From NCBI RefSeq assembly GCF_040144835.1, contig NZ_CP151632.1, positions 3,534,001 to 3,598,000 on the forward strand: a stretch of 64,000 bases of DNA, written 5' to 3'. Below are positions 52,606 through 61,575 of the stretch, piece by piece. Made by a program: the position numbers and the translations under genes. This stretch comes from Microbacterium sp. LWS13-1.2 (GTDB taxonomy: Bacteria > Actinomycetota > Actinomycetes > Actinomycetales > Microbacteriaceae). Positions within the stretch are counted from its first letter, which is position 1; each line of letters begins with the position of its first letter. The notes beneath the pieces were generated by a model, which saw only the letters and a list, made by a program, of their open reading frames with translations, did no database searches and had not been told where the DNA came from.

Positions 52606-54078
52606 TCAGGCGTTCGCCTTCGCGCGACGGCTGATGAGCACCGCCGCACCGACGGTGATGGCCACGAGGGCCGCGCCGCCGACACCGAACCAGAGGGCTC
52701 CGTCACCACCGGTGAGAGGCAGCTCCCACGCGGGAACCTGCTCGTTCTCGACCTTGACGAAGTTCACCGACGTCGTGGCCTGACCGGCCACGACCTGCAC
52801 CTGACGCGCCGTGGCGTCGAGGACGTAGCCCGCAGGCGCCGCGGTCTCGACCAGCCAGTACGTGCCCGGGCGAAGTGCCGGGATGTTCAGCAGGCCGCCG
52901 TCGGCGGTGGTCCACTCGCTCGCACCCGCGACGGTCACCGGCTTGGTGCCGGCCTCGTCGAGGAAGAGCTTGAACTTCGCACCGGTGAGCGGAACCTCGG
53001 GGTTCGCGTCGGTTTTGGCGTACTTCAGCACACGCAACTGACCCACCGCCGTCGTGGTGGATGCCGTCAGCTCGCTGTCGTTCACGACGCTGATCGCGTC
53101 GTTCTCGATCACGCCATTGGCGGGGACCGCCTTGACCTGCGTGAGCACGGTGAACGTGACCTGGCCGCCCTGGGCACCGGCGAGCTTGGTGAGGCCCGAT
53201 GCGGTGAAGGTGACGGCCAGTTCGTTCGCGCCCACCGGGGCGATCGAGTAGTCGCCCGCGACGAGCGCGACCGGTGCGTTGCTGCCGTCGGTCGCGGTGA
53301 CTGAGGACGGGGCGACGCCGAAGGCGGTTGCCTGTGCATCGGTGACGAACGCGAGCTGAGCCGGGTCGACCTGGTCGCGCACGACGAACTCCGAGAGCTC
53401 CTCGCCGTCGGCGAGCACGGGCACGCCGGCCACGATCTGCCAGCGAACGAGGTCGCCGAAGGCGAGCTCACCGGCGGTGGGCGCGACGACCGTCTTCTCG
53501 AGCTCCGTGACGGCGTTCTTCGGGTAGACGTGGACGTCGTAGATCCACTCGTTCGGGTTCTCGGCGTCGGGGCCGGTCGGGAACGGGATCGTCACGAGGA
53601 ACGGTGCGGCCTTGTCGGTCACCGTCGAGGGCGAGTTGGTCTCGGTTACCAGGTACAGCGCGTACGGCAGGTTCGCCGTGGCGACGCCGCCGTTCGCGGT
53701 CGTCACGGTGGTGACGGTCGTGAGACCCGCCGTGGTGGCGGCGGCGATCGGGTCGGCCGCGTCGGCGATCGCCTCGACGGCATCCCAGCCTGCCGTCGTG
53801 GTGAGCGCGGGCGTGGTCACCTTCTGAATGGTGAACTCGACGCCGTCGAGCCCGATGCCGGTGAAGCCCGGGATCTTCTCGCCGGTGCCGGGGTCGAGCG
53901 GGCTGTCAGCCGTGCGCTCGTACTTGTGGATGGTCAGCGTGCCGGACTGGCCGGTGATGTCACCGACGCCGTTGGGCGTGGTCGCCGACGCGGGAGCCGT
54001 CACCGCGACGGCCCCGAGGATCCCCAGTGCGAGTGCGCCGATGGCGGCGGTCACCCGCTTCGAAATGGACGTGTTCAT
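52606..54078 (-). CDS. shaft pilin, SpaH/EbpB type, LPLTGG-anchored
   Basis: A 490-residue secreted pilin. Signal peptide about 1-33 (ending APASA). The pilin motif is YDVHVYPKNAV (Lys used for the intermolecular isopeptide bond) near residue 185. The E-box is YWLVETAAPAGY near 415. The sorting signal is LPLTGG followed by a hydrophobic helix and SRRAKANA. Domains in order are a Cna_B-like N domain, a fimbrial isopeptide formation domain and a C-terminal Cna_B-like domain. It polymerises into the fibre through the adjacent sortase. No minor base pilin is visible in the window. Confidence 0.95.
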   Translation of the reverse strand: MNTSISKRVTAAIGALALGILGAVAVTAPASATTPNGVGDITGQSGTLTIHKYERTADSPLDPGTGEKIPGFTGIGLDGVEFTIQKVTTPALTTTAGWDAVEAIADAADPIAAATTAGLTTVTTVTTANGGVATANLPYALYLVTETNSPSTVTDKAAPFLVTIPFPTGPDAENPNEWIYDVHVYPKNAVTELEKTVVAPTAGELAFGDLVRWQIVAGVPVLADGEELSEFVVRDQVDPAQLAFVTDAQATAFGVAPSSVTATDGSNAPVALVAGDYSIAPVGANELAVTFTASGLTKLAGAQGGQVTFTVLTQVKAVPANGVIENDAISVVNDSELTASTTTAVGQLRVLKYAKTDANPEVPLTGAKFKLFLDEAGTKPVTVAGASEWTTADGGLLNIPALRPGTYWLVETAAPAGYVLDATARQVQVVAGQATTSVNFVKVENEQVPAWELPLTGGDGALWFGVGGAALVAITVGAAVLISRRAKANA

Positions 54079-54157
54079 GTTGATCTACTTCCCCAGAAAG
54101 TCGGTCAATGGTGCTTCGGATGGATGATTCGAAAAGGTCAGGTCTCGTCGGATCGGG

Positions 54158-57088
54158 TCAGGCGGTTCCTCGCTTCATTCGGCGGGCGGCGCGCCACGCG
54201 GCCACGGCGACGACCGCCGAGACGATGGCTCCGCCCAGGAGCAGGAAGGCGTCCGACGCGGTGCCGCCGGTCAGCGGCAGCACGACCGCGGGCACCTTGT
54301 CGTTGACGAATCGGTAGGTCGCCTGCTCGCCGGCGGCGACCTGGACCTCGGTGGACGCGACGTTCTCCCAGTTCGCGTCGACGGCGGGGTCGGTGCCCGG
54401 CTTCAGCTTCTGCAGCCCGAGGTTGCGGTAGGCGATGGTGCCCGAGTCGTCGGTCTCTGCCAGCGTGTACGTGTGCGCGGGGCGCACCTCGAACGTGTTG
54501 CCGGCGCTCGCCGTGGTCGCCCCTGCCGTCTGCAGTGCGGCGAGCGTGAAGCCCGACGCCGGCGTGCCGGTCAGCGTGAAGTCGGCGGGAACGAGGCCCG
54601 AGCCGTCCGCGGTCTTCTTCAGCAGCGTGAGCTTCGCGGTCGTGTTGGTGACGGTGCAGGTCACCTTCTGGCCGAGCGGCACGGTGACCTTGGCGTTCGT
54701 CACCGCGACCGTCGTGGTCGTGCCGGTGAGCACGCACTGCCAGCCGGTGGATGCCGGGACGTACGTGTCGGGTCCACCCGACTCCGACAGAGTGTAGGCG
54801 GCGGCGGGCGAGACGCTGGCGGTCACGGGCGTCGAGGCGCTGTAGGTGCCCTTCGGCCCGGTGAGGGCGCCGGACGGGGCCTTCGCCTCGAGCGTCCACA
54901 CCGACGTCGCCGCGGTGCCGGGCGCCGCGACGACCTTCACGAGATCGAGCGTCTGCGTGCAGGTGACGGTGTTCGTGAACTCGAAGACGTTCGCGCCGCC
55001 CACGAGGGTCGCGGTGTAGTCGCCCGTCGTCAGATCGAACGGCAGCCCGGTCGACTGGCTGTTGCCCGCCGTCAGCTGCTGCGACGTCAGCACGCAGCCC
55101 GGCAGCAGCTGGGCGTCGATCGTGGCGGTCTCGCGCAAGGCCAGCTGCTGACCGATCGAGAACCCGCTGTACGCGGTTCCCCACTTCGGCGACGGCGTCT
55201 GGCCGATGCCCGGCGTCGCGGCGAGTCCCGCCGGAACCGCCGGGTCGCCCGCGTTGCCGCGCTGGTAGTACGTGCCGACAGTGGTGCCCGCCGAGTCCTT
55301 CACGACCCAGGTCTTGTTCGCCTGCACCGTGGCCGCCTGGCCGTTGACGACGGTGCAGACCACGGCGTCACCCACGGCGAGGCCGGTCAGCGAGAACGTG
55401 GCGGCGTTCGGGATGCCGGAGATCGGGGCGCCGTTCTTCAGACACGTCACGCTCTCGACCGACCAGCCCGGCTTCGCCGTCTCGGTGATCGAGACGTTCG
55501 CGGTCTGGGACGCACTCGTAAAGGCGATGCGCCACGGCTGCGGGAGGTAGCCGCCGGTCGCCGTCGTCTGCGCGCCCGCCGGCGTCATCGTGCCCGCGCC
55601 GGTCTTGGCGGGCGTGAACGTCCAGCCCGCGGCATCCGTCAGCGTGCCGTTGCCCGCGCGCTCCTGCTTGCGCACCTGCACGGTCGCCTCGCAGGTGAGC
55701 GACGAGGCCAGGTTGCCGAGCTGGGTCGCGACGACATCCCAGCTGGTCGGGATCGCGAAGTCGGCCTGGCCGATCGGGATGCCGCCGTTCGCGGTCCACT
55801 GCACCGGTCCCGTGACCGACGCCAGGTTGTAGGGCGTGCTCGGGTTGAGGTAGTCGCCGACGCCGAACGTGATCATCTGCGTGCCCTGCGCCTTCACGAG
55901 GTTGGCCGACAGGATGGCCTCTTCGATGCCGCGCAGGTCGGTCCACGAGCCGTTGCCCGAGCCGCTGCGGTAGCGGGTGGGGTTGCCGTCGGTCAGCATG
56001 ACGGCGATGTCGTAGTCGGCGCCGGCGACCTGCTCGATGCCGCGATCCCAGTTGGTGTACTGCGTGCCCGATACCGAGATGCCGTTGATCGTGGAGTTGA
56101 TCGACGAGAGGTTGCCGCTGGTCACCACGGTCGGGTTCATGACGGTGGCCGCGTTGTTGCCGAACTGGAAGATGCCGAGCGACACGCCCTTGCCGGCGAA
56201 GGCCGCCGCGAAGGCCTTGGATGCGGTGCGCGCGCCGTTGAGACCCTCGTTGTTGTTGTAGGTCATCGAGGTGGAGGTGTCGACGATCAGCGCGACCTTG
56301 AGGCCCGGCGTGCACGTCGGCGTGAAGCGGGGATTGTCGATCGTGGGGATCATCTCGGTGCCGTAGTGGTTCCACCGGTTGGAGGTCGACACGGTGCGCG
56401 ATAGCGGCAGGCCGGGGTTGCCGACGCGCGAGCTGCTCGGCATGTTGCCGGTGCCGGTGGTGGGCACCTGGTACGGCGTCTGCGACCGGGTGATCGCCGG
56501 CGTGCGGAACGCGTACGGCGTCGCGGCGAAGCGGTCGGTGTTGTTCGACGAGTCGGTGTTGTCACCGGTGACGAGGTACTGGCTGAGGAAGGCGTCGGGG
56601 CCCGCGGTCGCCGTCGGCACCACCCAGTAGCGCGGGCCGTTCGAAGTGGGCGCATTGGCGAGCACGAAGCTGCAGTCGCCGTCGGCGTCGGTCGTGCAGG
56701 TCGCGACGACCGTGCTGCCGTAGGTCGCGCCGCCGTCGACCGTGGTCTCGTTGCGCAGCTCGAGTGCGATGCCCGCGGTGGCCGAGGTCGTCGTCTGCCC
56801 GCCTGCGGCGTCGCGGAGGGCGCGCAGGTTGACCGTGATGGCGGCGCCGCCGGACGGGATCGAGGGCGCTGCGAGCGGCGCGATCGCCTGCGCGGCGCGT
56901 GCCGCGGCGGACGTGTCGACCGACGTCGCCGGCGCCACCGATGGCACGGCGAGGGCGGGTGCGAGCCCGCCGAGCACGAGGCCCGCCGAGAGCACGGTGG
57001 CGGCGACCGCACCGGCCGAGCGCCGCATACGGCGGCGGTTTCGGGCGTGCTGGCGCATTTCGCGGCGCGATGAAGCGTCGTGGTTCAT
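54158..57088 (-). CDS. VWA-domain pilus tip adhesin, LPLTGG-anchored
   Basis: A 976-residue surface protein. The ATG at 57088 follows GGGGG; an in-frame start at 57109 is less likely. Signal region about 15-47, a domain with paired cysteines, then a von Willebrand A domain from about 263 with the MIDAS motif DTSTSMTYN and TDGNPT. Several Cna_B/SpaA-type domains follow (ITETAKPGW, YTLSESGGPDTY, YTLAETDDSG), then VLPLTGGTASDAF, a helix and RRMKRGTA. This is the layout of a tip adhesin (RrgA/SpaC-like). It is the first gene of the pilus unit. Confidence 0.93.
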   Translation of the reverse strand: MNHDASSRREMRQHARNRRRMRRSAGAVAATVLSAGLVLGGLAPALAVPSVAPATSVDTSAAARAAQAIAPLAAPSIPSGGAAITVNLRALRDAAGGQTTTSATAGIALELRNETTVDGGATYGSTVVATCTTDADGDCSFVLANAPTSNGPRYWVVPTATAGPDAFLSQYLVTGDNTDSSNNTDRFAATPYAFRTPAITRSQTPYQVPTTGTGNMPSSSRVGNPGLPLSRTVSTSNRWNHYGTEMIPTIDNPRFTPTCTPGLKVALIVDTSTSMTYNNNEGLNGARTASKAFAAAFAGKGVSLGIFQFGNNAATVMNPTVVTSGNLSSINSTINGISVSGTQYTNWDRGIEQVAGADYDIAVMLTDGNPTRYRSGSGNGSWTDLRGIEEAILSANLVKAQGTQMITFGVGDYLNPSTPYNLASVTGPVQWTANGGIPIGQADFAIPTSWDVVATQLGNLASSLTCEATVQVRKQERAGNGTLTDAAGWTFTPAKTGAGTMTPAGAQTTATGGYLPQPWRIAFTSASQTANVSITETAKPGWSVESVTCLKNGAPISGIPNAATFSLTGLAVGDAVVCTVVNGQAATVQANKTWVVKDSAGTTVGTYYQRGNAGDPAVPAGLAATPGIGQTPSPKWGTAYSGFSIGQQLALRETATIDAQLLPGCVLTSQQLTAGNSQSTGLPFDLTTGDYTATLVGGANVFEFTNTVTCTQTLDLVKVVAAPGTAATSVWTLEAKAPSGALTGPKGTYSASTPVTASVSPAAAYTLSESGGPDTYVPASTGWQCVLTGTTTTVAVTNAKVTVPLGQKVTCTVTNTTAKLTLLKKTADGSGLVPADFTLTGTPASGFTLAALQTAGATTASAGNTFEVRPAHTYTLAETDDSGTIAYRNLGLQKLKPGTDPAVDANWENVASTEVQVAAGEQATYRFVNDKVPAVVLPLTGGTASDAFLLLGGAIVSAVVAVAAWRAARRMKRGTA

Positions 57089-57240
57089 ATCGGTGCCCCC
57101 CAGAGGCATCGCTCAAGAAGGCAGCCCCAAACCCGACGCGCCCCCACGGCGCACGGGCTCTGCCCTCAGAATTGCCGCATTTCGCGAGACCGCCGGTGAA
57201 CTTCGGGTACCCGGCGTCGCGGCGAAAGGCGACGTTCCTG

Positions 57241-57270
57241 AACCTAGGGGTGCCGATCGAAACGGTTCAA
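57241..57270 (-). promoter_or_regulatory. candidate promoter of the pilus operon; noncoding gap 57089-57409
   Basis: In the 321-base gap upstream of the tip adhesin gene the minus strand has TTGAAC (57270-57265), an 18-base spacer and TAGGTT (57246-57241), a fair SigA-type pair about 150 bases from the ATG. Nothing else in the gap was recognised as coding. Confidence 0.4.
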
Positions 57271-57409
57271 GTCCATTACGCGACTTGAGGAGAAACCGCG
57301 CTGATCTTGAGGTTCGGCCGCGGCCCGCAACGCCGGTGCGCAACCGGACAAGGGAGCCCGCCAAAGCTATGCCGGACGGGGGATATGTCTCCTGTTGATG
57401 GCGGTCACA

Positions 57410-58291
57410 TCACGGGATGCCGACGAGCGCGTCACCGATCCACGCCACGACGCCATCACCCCGAGCCGCGATCGCGACGGGGCCCGCGGCATCCGTTCCC
57501 TCCACGCAGCCCACCGCCGACGCGACACCGGACATGTCGGCGGCCACGCGCGCAATCGCGATGCCGGCGCAGTCGTCGGCCTGATGCGCGACCAGGATGT
57601 CGGAATCGTCGACCGCCACCGCCAGTGCGCGCTCGGGAGCGAGCGCGGCCCACTGCCCGGCCGACCATGACCACGCCCGCCCATCGCACACCAGTGCGAC
57701 CACGTCGCCGGACGCGTGGAGTCCGAACGCGGCCGGGCACGGCGCGGGAACGGGGCCGGACGGCAGCTGCACGGACCCGGCATCGCGCAGGTCCACGTAG
57801 CGCGAGGCGGCGAGCACGTCGGGGTAGGAGTCCCAGAACTCGCCGCGGGTGTAGGTGCGCAGCGCCTGAGGCTCGCAGCCGGCCGTGGCGCCGACCAGCT
57901 CGGCGTCGCGGGCGGAGAAGGCCTCGAGCGTCTGCACCTGTGCGATGCCGAGGTAGGCGGGCGTCACGTCGGTCCAGGTCGCGCCCTGGTCGTACGAGCG
58001 CTCGACGACGGGCGCGGGGCCGGCACACGAGCCGGCGGTCGCGCGCCACCAGACCTCGGAGCCGATCGCGAGCATGCGGGCCTGTGTGAGGTCCACGGCG
58101 CTCGCCGTGGGCGTCGGCGTCGGCGTCTGGGTCCGAACCCCCACCGAGAAGGTCGGCACCGGCTGGGCCTCGCTCCGGGCGGCGTCAGGATTGGCGTGCT
58201 GATACGCGGCCAACGCGAGCACCGTCACCACGACGACGAGCGCGAGCACTCCCGTGATCGCGAGCCATCTCGCCGCGCCGAACCGTTGCAT
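57410..58291 (-). CDS. membrane-anchored extracellular protein of unknown function
   Basis: A 293-residue protein with an N-terminal helix at about 10-32 (LAITGVLALVVVVTVLALAAYQ), a Thr-Pro linker (residues 53-62) and an extracellular domain containing SYDQGATWTDV. That resembles a BNR/sialidase Asp-box (S-D-G-TW). Four or more cysteines (AGSC, AGCEP, APCP, VGCV) suggest disulfides. No full sialidase or catalytic signature is present. It lies 12 bases downstream of the Wzc-like gene on the same strand, so it may be cotranscribed with the kinase. Confidence 0.7.
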   Translation of the reverse strand: MQRFGAARWLAITGVLALVVVVTVLALAAYQHANPDAARSEAQPVPTFSVGVRTQTPTPTPTASAVDLTQARMLAIGSEVWWRATAGSCAGPAPVVERSYDQGATWTDVTPAYLGIAQVQTLEAFSARDAELVGATAGCEPQALRTYTRGEFWDSYPDVLAASRYVDLRDAGSVQLPSGPVPAPCPAAFGLHASGDVVALVCDGRAWSWSAGQWAALAPERALAVAVDDSDILVAHQADDCAGIAIARVAADMSGVASAVGCVEGTDAAGPVAIAARGDGVVAWIGDALVGIP

Positions 58292-58303
58292 GGGGCCGGT
58301 GGC

Positions 58304-59995
58304 TCAGGGCAGGGGGTCGTTGCGGCCCGGGGCGCTCGACGAGCCGCCCGCCTGCCGCACGATGTCGTCGATCGTGAGCCCCCCGTTCTGCGGAGTCGCT
58401 CGTGACTCCTCCAGCGGCGTCGCCGGCATCGACCGCACCGGCGCCGAGACGGCGGGAGCCGCCTGAGGCGCCGGGCGAGCAGCCGCAGGAGCCTGGCGCG
58501 CCGGAGCGGCAGCGGGCTGAGCGGCACTGGGCTGAGCGGGCGCGAAGGTCGCCGCGGGCGAGCCCGCGGGAGCGGACTTCGCGGACTTCGCGGTCTTCGG
58601 GGGCTTGGTGCGCTTGGTCTTCTTCGCCGGCGCCGCGTCGACGTACCCGTACGAGCCGTAGCCATAGCCGTAGGCGTATGAGTCCGGTCCGCGCGTGGGG
58701 ACCATCGTCATCGCGATGCCCGCGATGTGCGCACCCGCGGTCTGCAGCGCGTCGATCGCCCCCGACAGCTGATGGCGGTTGGTGTGACCGGCCGAGACGA
58801 TGAGAATCGCCCCGTTGGTCTGCTTCGCCAGGATGGAGGCATCCGTCACGGGGAGCAGGGGAGGGGCGTCGCACAGCACGATGTCGACGTCGCGCTCAAG
58901 CGCCTCGAGCAGCTGGCGCATGCTCTTCGAGCCGAGCAGCTCGCTCGGGTTCGGCGGGATCTTGCCGGCGGGCAGCACGTAGAGGCTGCGGTTGCCCCAC
59001 GGGAGCATCACGTCGCTCAGGCGCGCGCGGCCGATGAGCACGTCGGTGAGACCTGCGCCGCCCTCGATGCCGAGGTACTCGGCGACCTTGGGCTTGCGCA
59101 GATCGGTGTCGAGCAGTGCCACCCGCTTGCCTGCGTCGGCGAGCGCGATCGCGAGGTTGATGGCGGTCGTCGACTTGCCCTCGCTCGGCACACTCGAGGT
59201 GATGACGAACGACGCGCGCCCCTCGTTCTCGAGGAATTGCAGGTTCGTGCGCATCGACCGGAACGACTCGGCCCGGGGGCTGAGCGGATCGGCGTGCACG
59301 ATGAGCGGCCGCTCCTTCGCCCTCGGGTCGAACGCGATGGCGCCGATGATCGGGCGATCGCTGACCTGCTCCACGTCGCGCGGCGTGCGGATGCGCGTGT
59401 CGAGCACGGCGCGCAGCACCGCCACGCCGATGCCGAGCGCGAGCCCCACCAGGGCGCCCAGCGCCAGGTTCAGCGGCACGTTCGGGCTGGAGGGTTCGAG
59501 CGGCGGCAGCGCGTCCTTCACCCGTTCGAGGCTGACCGGGCTCGTGTCGGTGCCGTTGGGTGTCTCGAGCTGCTCCACGACGGCCGTCAGCGACATCGCG
59601 AGCGCGTTCGCGGTCTCGGCGGCGCGGACCGGATCCGTATCGGTCACGGTGATCGTGATCAGCGTCGTGTTGAGCGCGGCGGATGCCTCGACCCGCGCGC
59701 CCAGATCGTTCGCCGTCGTGCCGAGCTCGAGCTCGGCGATGACCGGATTCATCACGATCGGCGTCGTGACGAGGTTCGTGTAGGTCTGCACGCGGGACTG
59801 CGTGAAGTTCGATCCCTGCTGCAGATCCTGGATCGTCGAACCCGACTGGGTCGACACGAAGACCGTGCTCTGCGCCTCGTACTGGGGGGTGCGCGTGAGC
59901 GACCAGGCTGCGGCGATGCCGATGCCCACAAGGGTCGCCACGACGATGATGACCCAGTTCTTGCGGAGGATCCGGATGTAGTCGGTGAGCTCCAT
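58304..59995 (-). CDS. polysaccharide co-polymerase with BY-kinase domain (Wzc/CpsCD-type)
   Basis: A 563-residue single-chain tyrosine autokinase. The Wzz domain has helices at about 14-33 and 176-196. The kinase domain has Walker A SVPSEGKSTTAI (about 268-279), Walker A' LLDTDLRKP (294-302) and Walker B DIVLCDAPPLL. A Tyr-rich cluster (YAYGYGYGSYGY, near 443) provides the autophosphorylation sites, and an Ala/Pro-rich tail follows. It controls polymer length and export. The phosphatase gene is 71 bases upstream on the same strand. The GTGTAAGAA motif lies between them. Confidence 0.94.
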   Translation of the reverse strand: MELTDYIRILRKNWVIIVVATLVGIGIAAAWSLTRTPQYEAQSTVFVSTQSGSTIQDLQQGSNFTQSRVQTYTNLVTTPIVMNPVIAELELGTTANDLGARVEASAALNTTLITITVTDTDPVRAAETANALAMSLTAVVEQLETPNGTDTSPVSLERVKDALPPLEPSSPNVPLNLALGALVGLALGIGVAVLRAVLDTRIRTPRDVEQVSDRPIIGAIAFDPRAKERPLIVHADPLSPRAESFRSMRTNLQFLENEGRASFVITSSVPSEGKSTTAINLAIALADAGKRVALLDTDLRKPKVAEYLGIEGGAGLTDVLIGRARLSDVMLPWGNRSLYVLPAGKIPPNPSELLGSKSMRQLLEALERDVDIVLCDAPPLLPVTDASILAKQTNGAILIVSAGHTNRHQLSGAIDALQTAGAHIAGIAMTMVPTRGPDSYAYGYGYGSYGYVDAAPAKKTKRTKPPKTAKSAKSAPAGSPAATFAPAQPSAAQPAAAPARQAPAAARPAPQAAPAVSAPVRSMPATPLEESRATPQNGGLTIDDIVRQAGGSSSAPGRNDPLP

Positions 59996-60031
59996 GTCGC
60001 CTCTCGCGGGGGTGCCGGTGTGCTCCGTGAA

Positions 60032-60040
60032 TTCTTACAC
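60032..60040 (-). promoter_or_regulatory. GTGTAAGAA motif upstream of the autokinase gene
   Basis: The minus strand reads CCTGTGTAAGAATTC about 37-45 bases before the autokinase ATG. It shares CCTGTGTAA with the site at 15637. It may be a promoter or operator element common to the polysaccharide units. Confidence 0.3.
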
Positions 60041-60066
60041 AGGGCCAGGTCGAGGCCCGGAACGGG

Positions 60067-60657
60067 TTACGTCAGCGCTGCGCGCACGGTTGCAGCGACC
60101 GCCGTGACGGCGGGCTCGAGCTGCTGTGCCGACAGCAGGTAGGTCTCCCACGGCTGCCGGTACGGGTCGATCACATCGTCGTCGTCGGGATCCTCCGGTG
60201 GCGGCACGAGACCGCGGTACGACGCGACCACGGATGCCGCGGCCCGCAGCTTCTCGGACGGTGAGGCGGCGGCATCCGCCGCCGCCCGCAGCTCGTCGGC
60301 GGGCACGGCCGCGGCCAGTCGAGCGAACTCACGGATCGTGAACGTCGAACGCAGGCGAGACGGCGCCAGCTCGGCGATGGCACGGCGATGCACGCGCGTC
60401 ATCGCGAGGATCAGGTCGGGCGTGTCGAGGTGCTGTTCGGTGAGGAACCGCGAGCGGTGGGCGTCGGTCTCATCGTCGGGGACGCCGAGCGCCCGCGCGA
60501 TATGCGCCGCCTCGACCGTCATCGGCGCCGCGGGCAGACCGCGCGTGCCGGCGCTCGCGACGTAGGGAGCGAGGTCTGCGAGCCGTGCGCGCAGCAGCTG
60601 CTCGGCGAGCGGCGAACGGCAGATGTTGCCCGTGCAGACCGTGAGGATCGCGAACAA
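60067..60657 (-). CDS. low-molecular-weight protein tyrosine phosphatase (Wzb-type)
   Basis: A 196-residue phosphatase with the CX5R loop CTGNICRS at residues 9-16 and the general-acid DP motif in IDPYRQPW near the C-terminus. It is longer than the usual 150 residues because of an Ala-rich insertion (about 120-160). The TTG at 60657 has GGAGG seven bases upstream. Longer frames give an implausible leader. It should dephosphorylate the tyrosine cluster of the Wzc-like kinase encoded next to it. It is divergent from the CPBP gene at 60692 with only 34 bases between. Confidence 0.92.
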   Translation of the reverse strand: MFAILTVCTGNICRSPLAEQLLRARLADLAPYVASAGTRGLPAAPMTVEAAHIARALGVPDDETDAHRSRFLTEQHLDTPDLILAMTRVHRRAIAELAPSRLRSTFTIREFARLAAAVPADELRAAADAAASPSEKLRAAASVVASYRGLVPPPEDPDDDDVIDPYRQPWETYLLSAQQLEPAVTAVAATVRAALT

Positions 60658-60691
60658 GGGGATGCCTCCACGGGGCGGGTAACGTAGGCGC

Positions 60692-61546
60692 GTGCCTGAC
60701 CAGCCTAGCGACGCCACGCCCACGGTCGACGTGTGGGCGATCCAGCCGCCGGCCGCCGCGATCGTCGACGCGGACGGCGCCGTCGCGCCCGTGGACGGGC
60801 CGGCGCCGCGCCGCTCCCGTCGCGCATCGCACGAGGCTCGCACCGACTGGCGCCTGGGCGGACGCACCGTGCTGCGGTGGCGCGAGGGGCTGCTGGCCGT
60901 CGCGCTGGTGTCGCTCGGCGCCGCCGTGCTGCTCGGGTCGCTCGTCGCCACGGTGTGGGATTCGCCGTGGGCTGCGGCATCCGCCACCGTCATCATGTGG
61001 CTCGGGATGCTGGGCCCTATCGTCTGGGCGTTCACCCGGTCGCGACCGATCGGCCTGCTGCGGCTGCGAGCCATCGACCTGCTCTACGGGCTGGTGCTGG
61101 GTGCGCTCCTGCGCACCACCCAGGGATGGATCGAAGGACTGGATGGCAGCGCGGCGACGCTCCCGACCCTGCTGCAGGTCGACGGCTCGTGGGCGCTCTC
61201 GACGGTCGCTCTCGACGTCGTGGCACCGGTCGTGGTCGCGCCGCTCGTCGAGGAGTTCTTCTTCCGCGCCGTGGTGCTCGTCGCGCTTTACACCGTGCTG
61301 CGGCGCCCGTTCGGCAAGCTCACCGCCGGGCTCGTGGCCGCGCTCGCCTCGACCGCGTTGTTCGTGCTGGTGCACGGCATCTCGGGCGACGTCGACGCGA
61401 GCGGCGTGGTGTCGCTCTCGCTTCTGGGGATGGTATGCGCGCTGCTGGTGCTGCTGACCGGGCGCATCTGGGGAGCCGTGCTCGTGCACGCGGTCTACAA
61501 CGCCTCGTACGTGGGTTTGGGCCTGCTCGTAGGCGCAATGACCTAG
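60692..61546 (+). CDS. CPBP-family intramembrane protease
   Basis: A 284-residue polytopic protein with about seven helices after a 60-residue cytoplasmic N-terminus. The family motifs are in order: motif 1 PLVEEFFFRAVVL (EExxxR), motif 2 FVLVHGIS (His), motif 3 HAVYNASYVG (HxxxN). CPBP/ABI proteases are glutamic intramembrane peptidases related to CAAX processing. Substrates are unknown. The start is a GTG at 60692. A second member lies at 62459. Confidence 0.88.
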   Translation: MPDQPSDATPTVDVWAIQPPAAAIVDADGAVAPVDGPAPRRSRRASHEARTDWRLGGRTVLRWREGLLAVALVSLGAAVLLGSLVATVWDSPWAAASATVIMWLGMLGPIVWAFTRSRPIGLLRLRAIDLLYGLVLGALLRTTQGWIEGLDGSAATLPTLLQVDGSWALSTVALDVVAPVVVAPLVEEFFFRAVVLVALYTVLRRPFGKLTAGLVAALASTALFVLVHGISGDVDASGVVSLSLLGMVCALLVLLTGRIWGAVLVHAVYNASYVGLGLLVGAMT

Positions 61547-61575
61547 GTCTTTGGGCATTTCGCGTGGGCTCAATT

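Noticed and set aside
57307..58089. Arg-rich plus-strand frame of 260 codons opposite the gene at 57410
   Set aside because: The composition is typical of an antisense shadow in high-GC DNA. The minus-strand protein has a membrane anchor, linker and cysteines.
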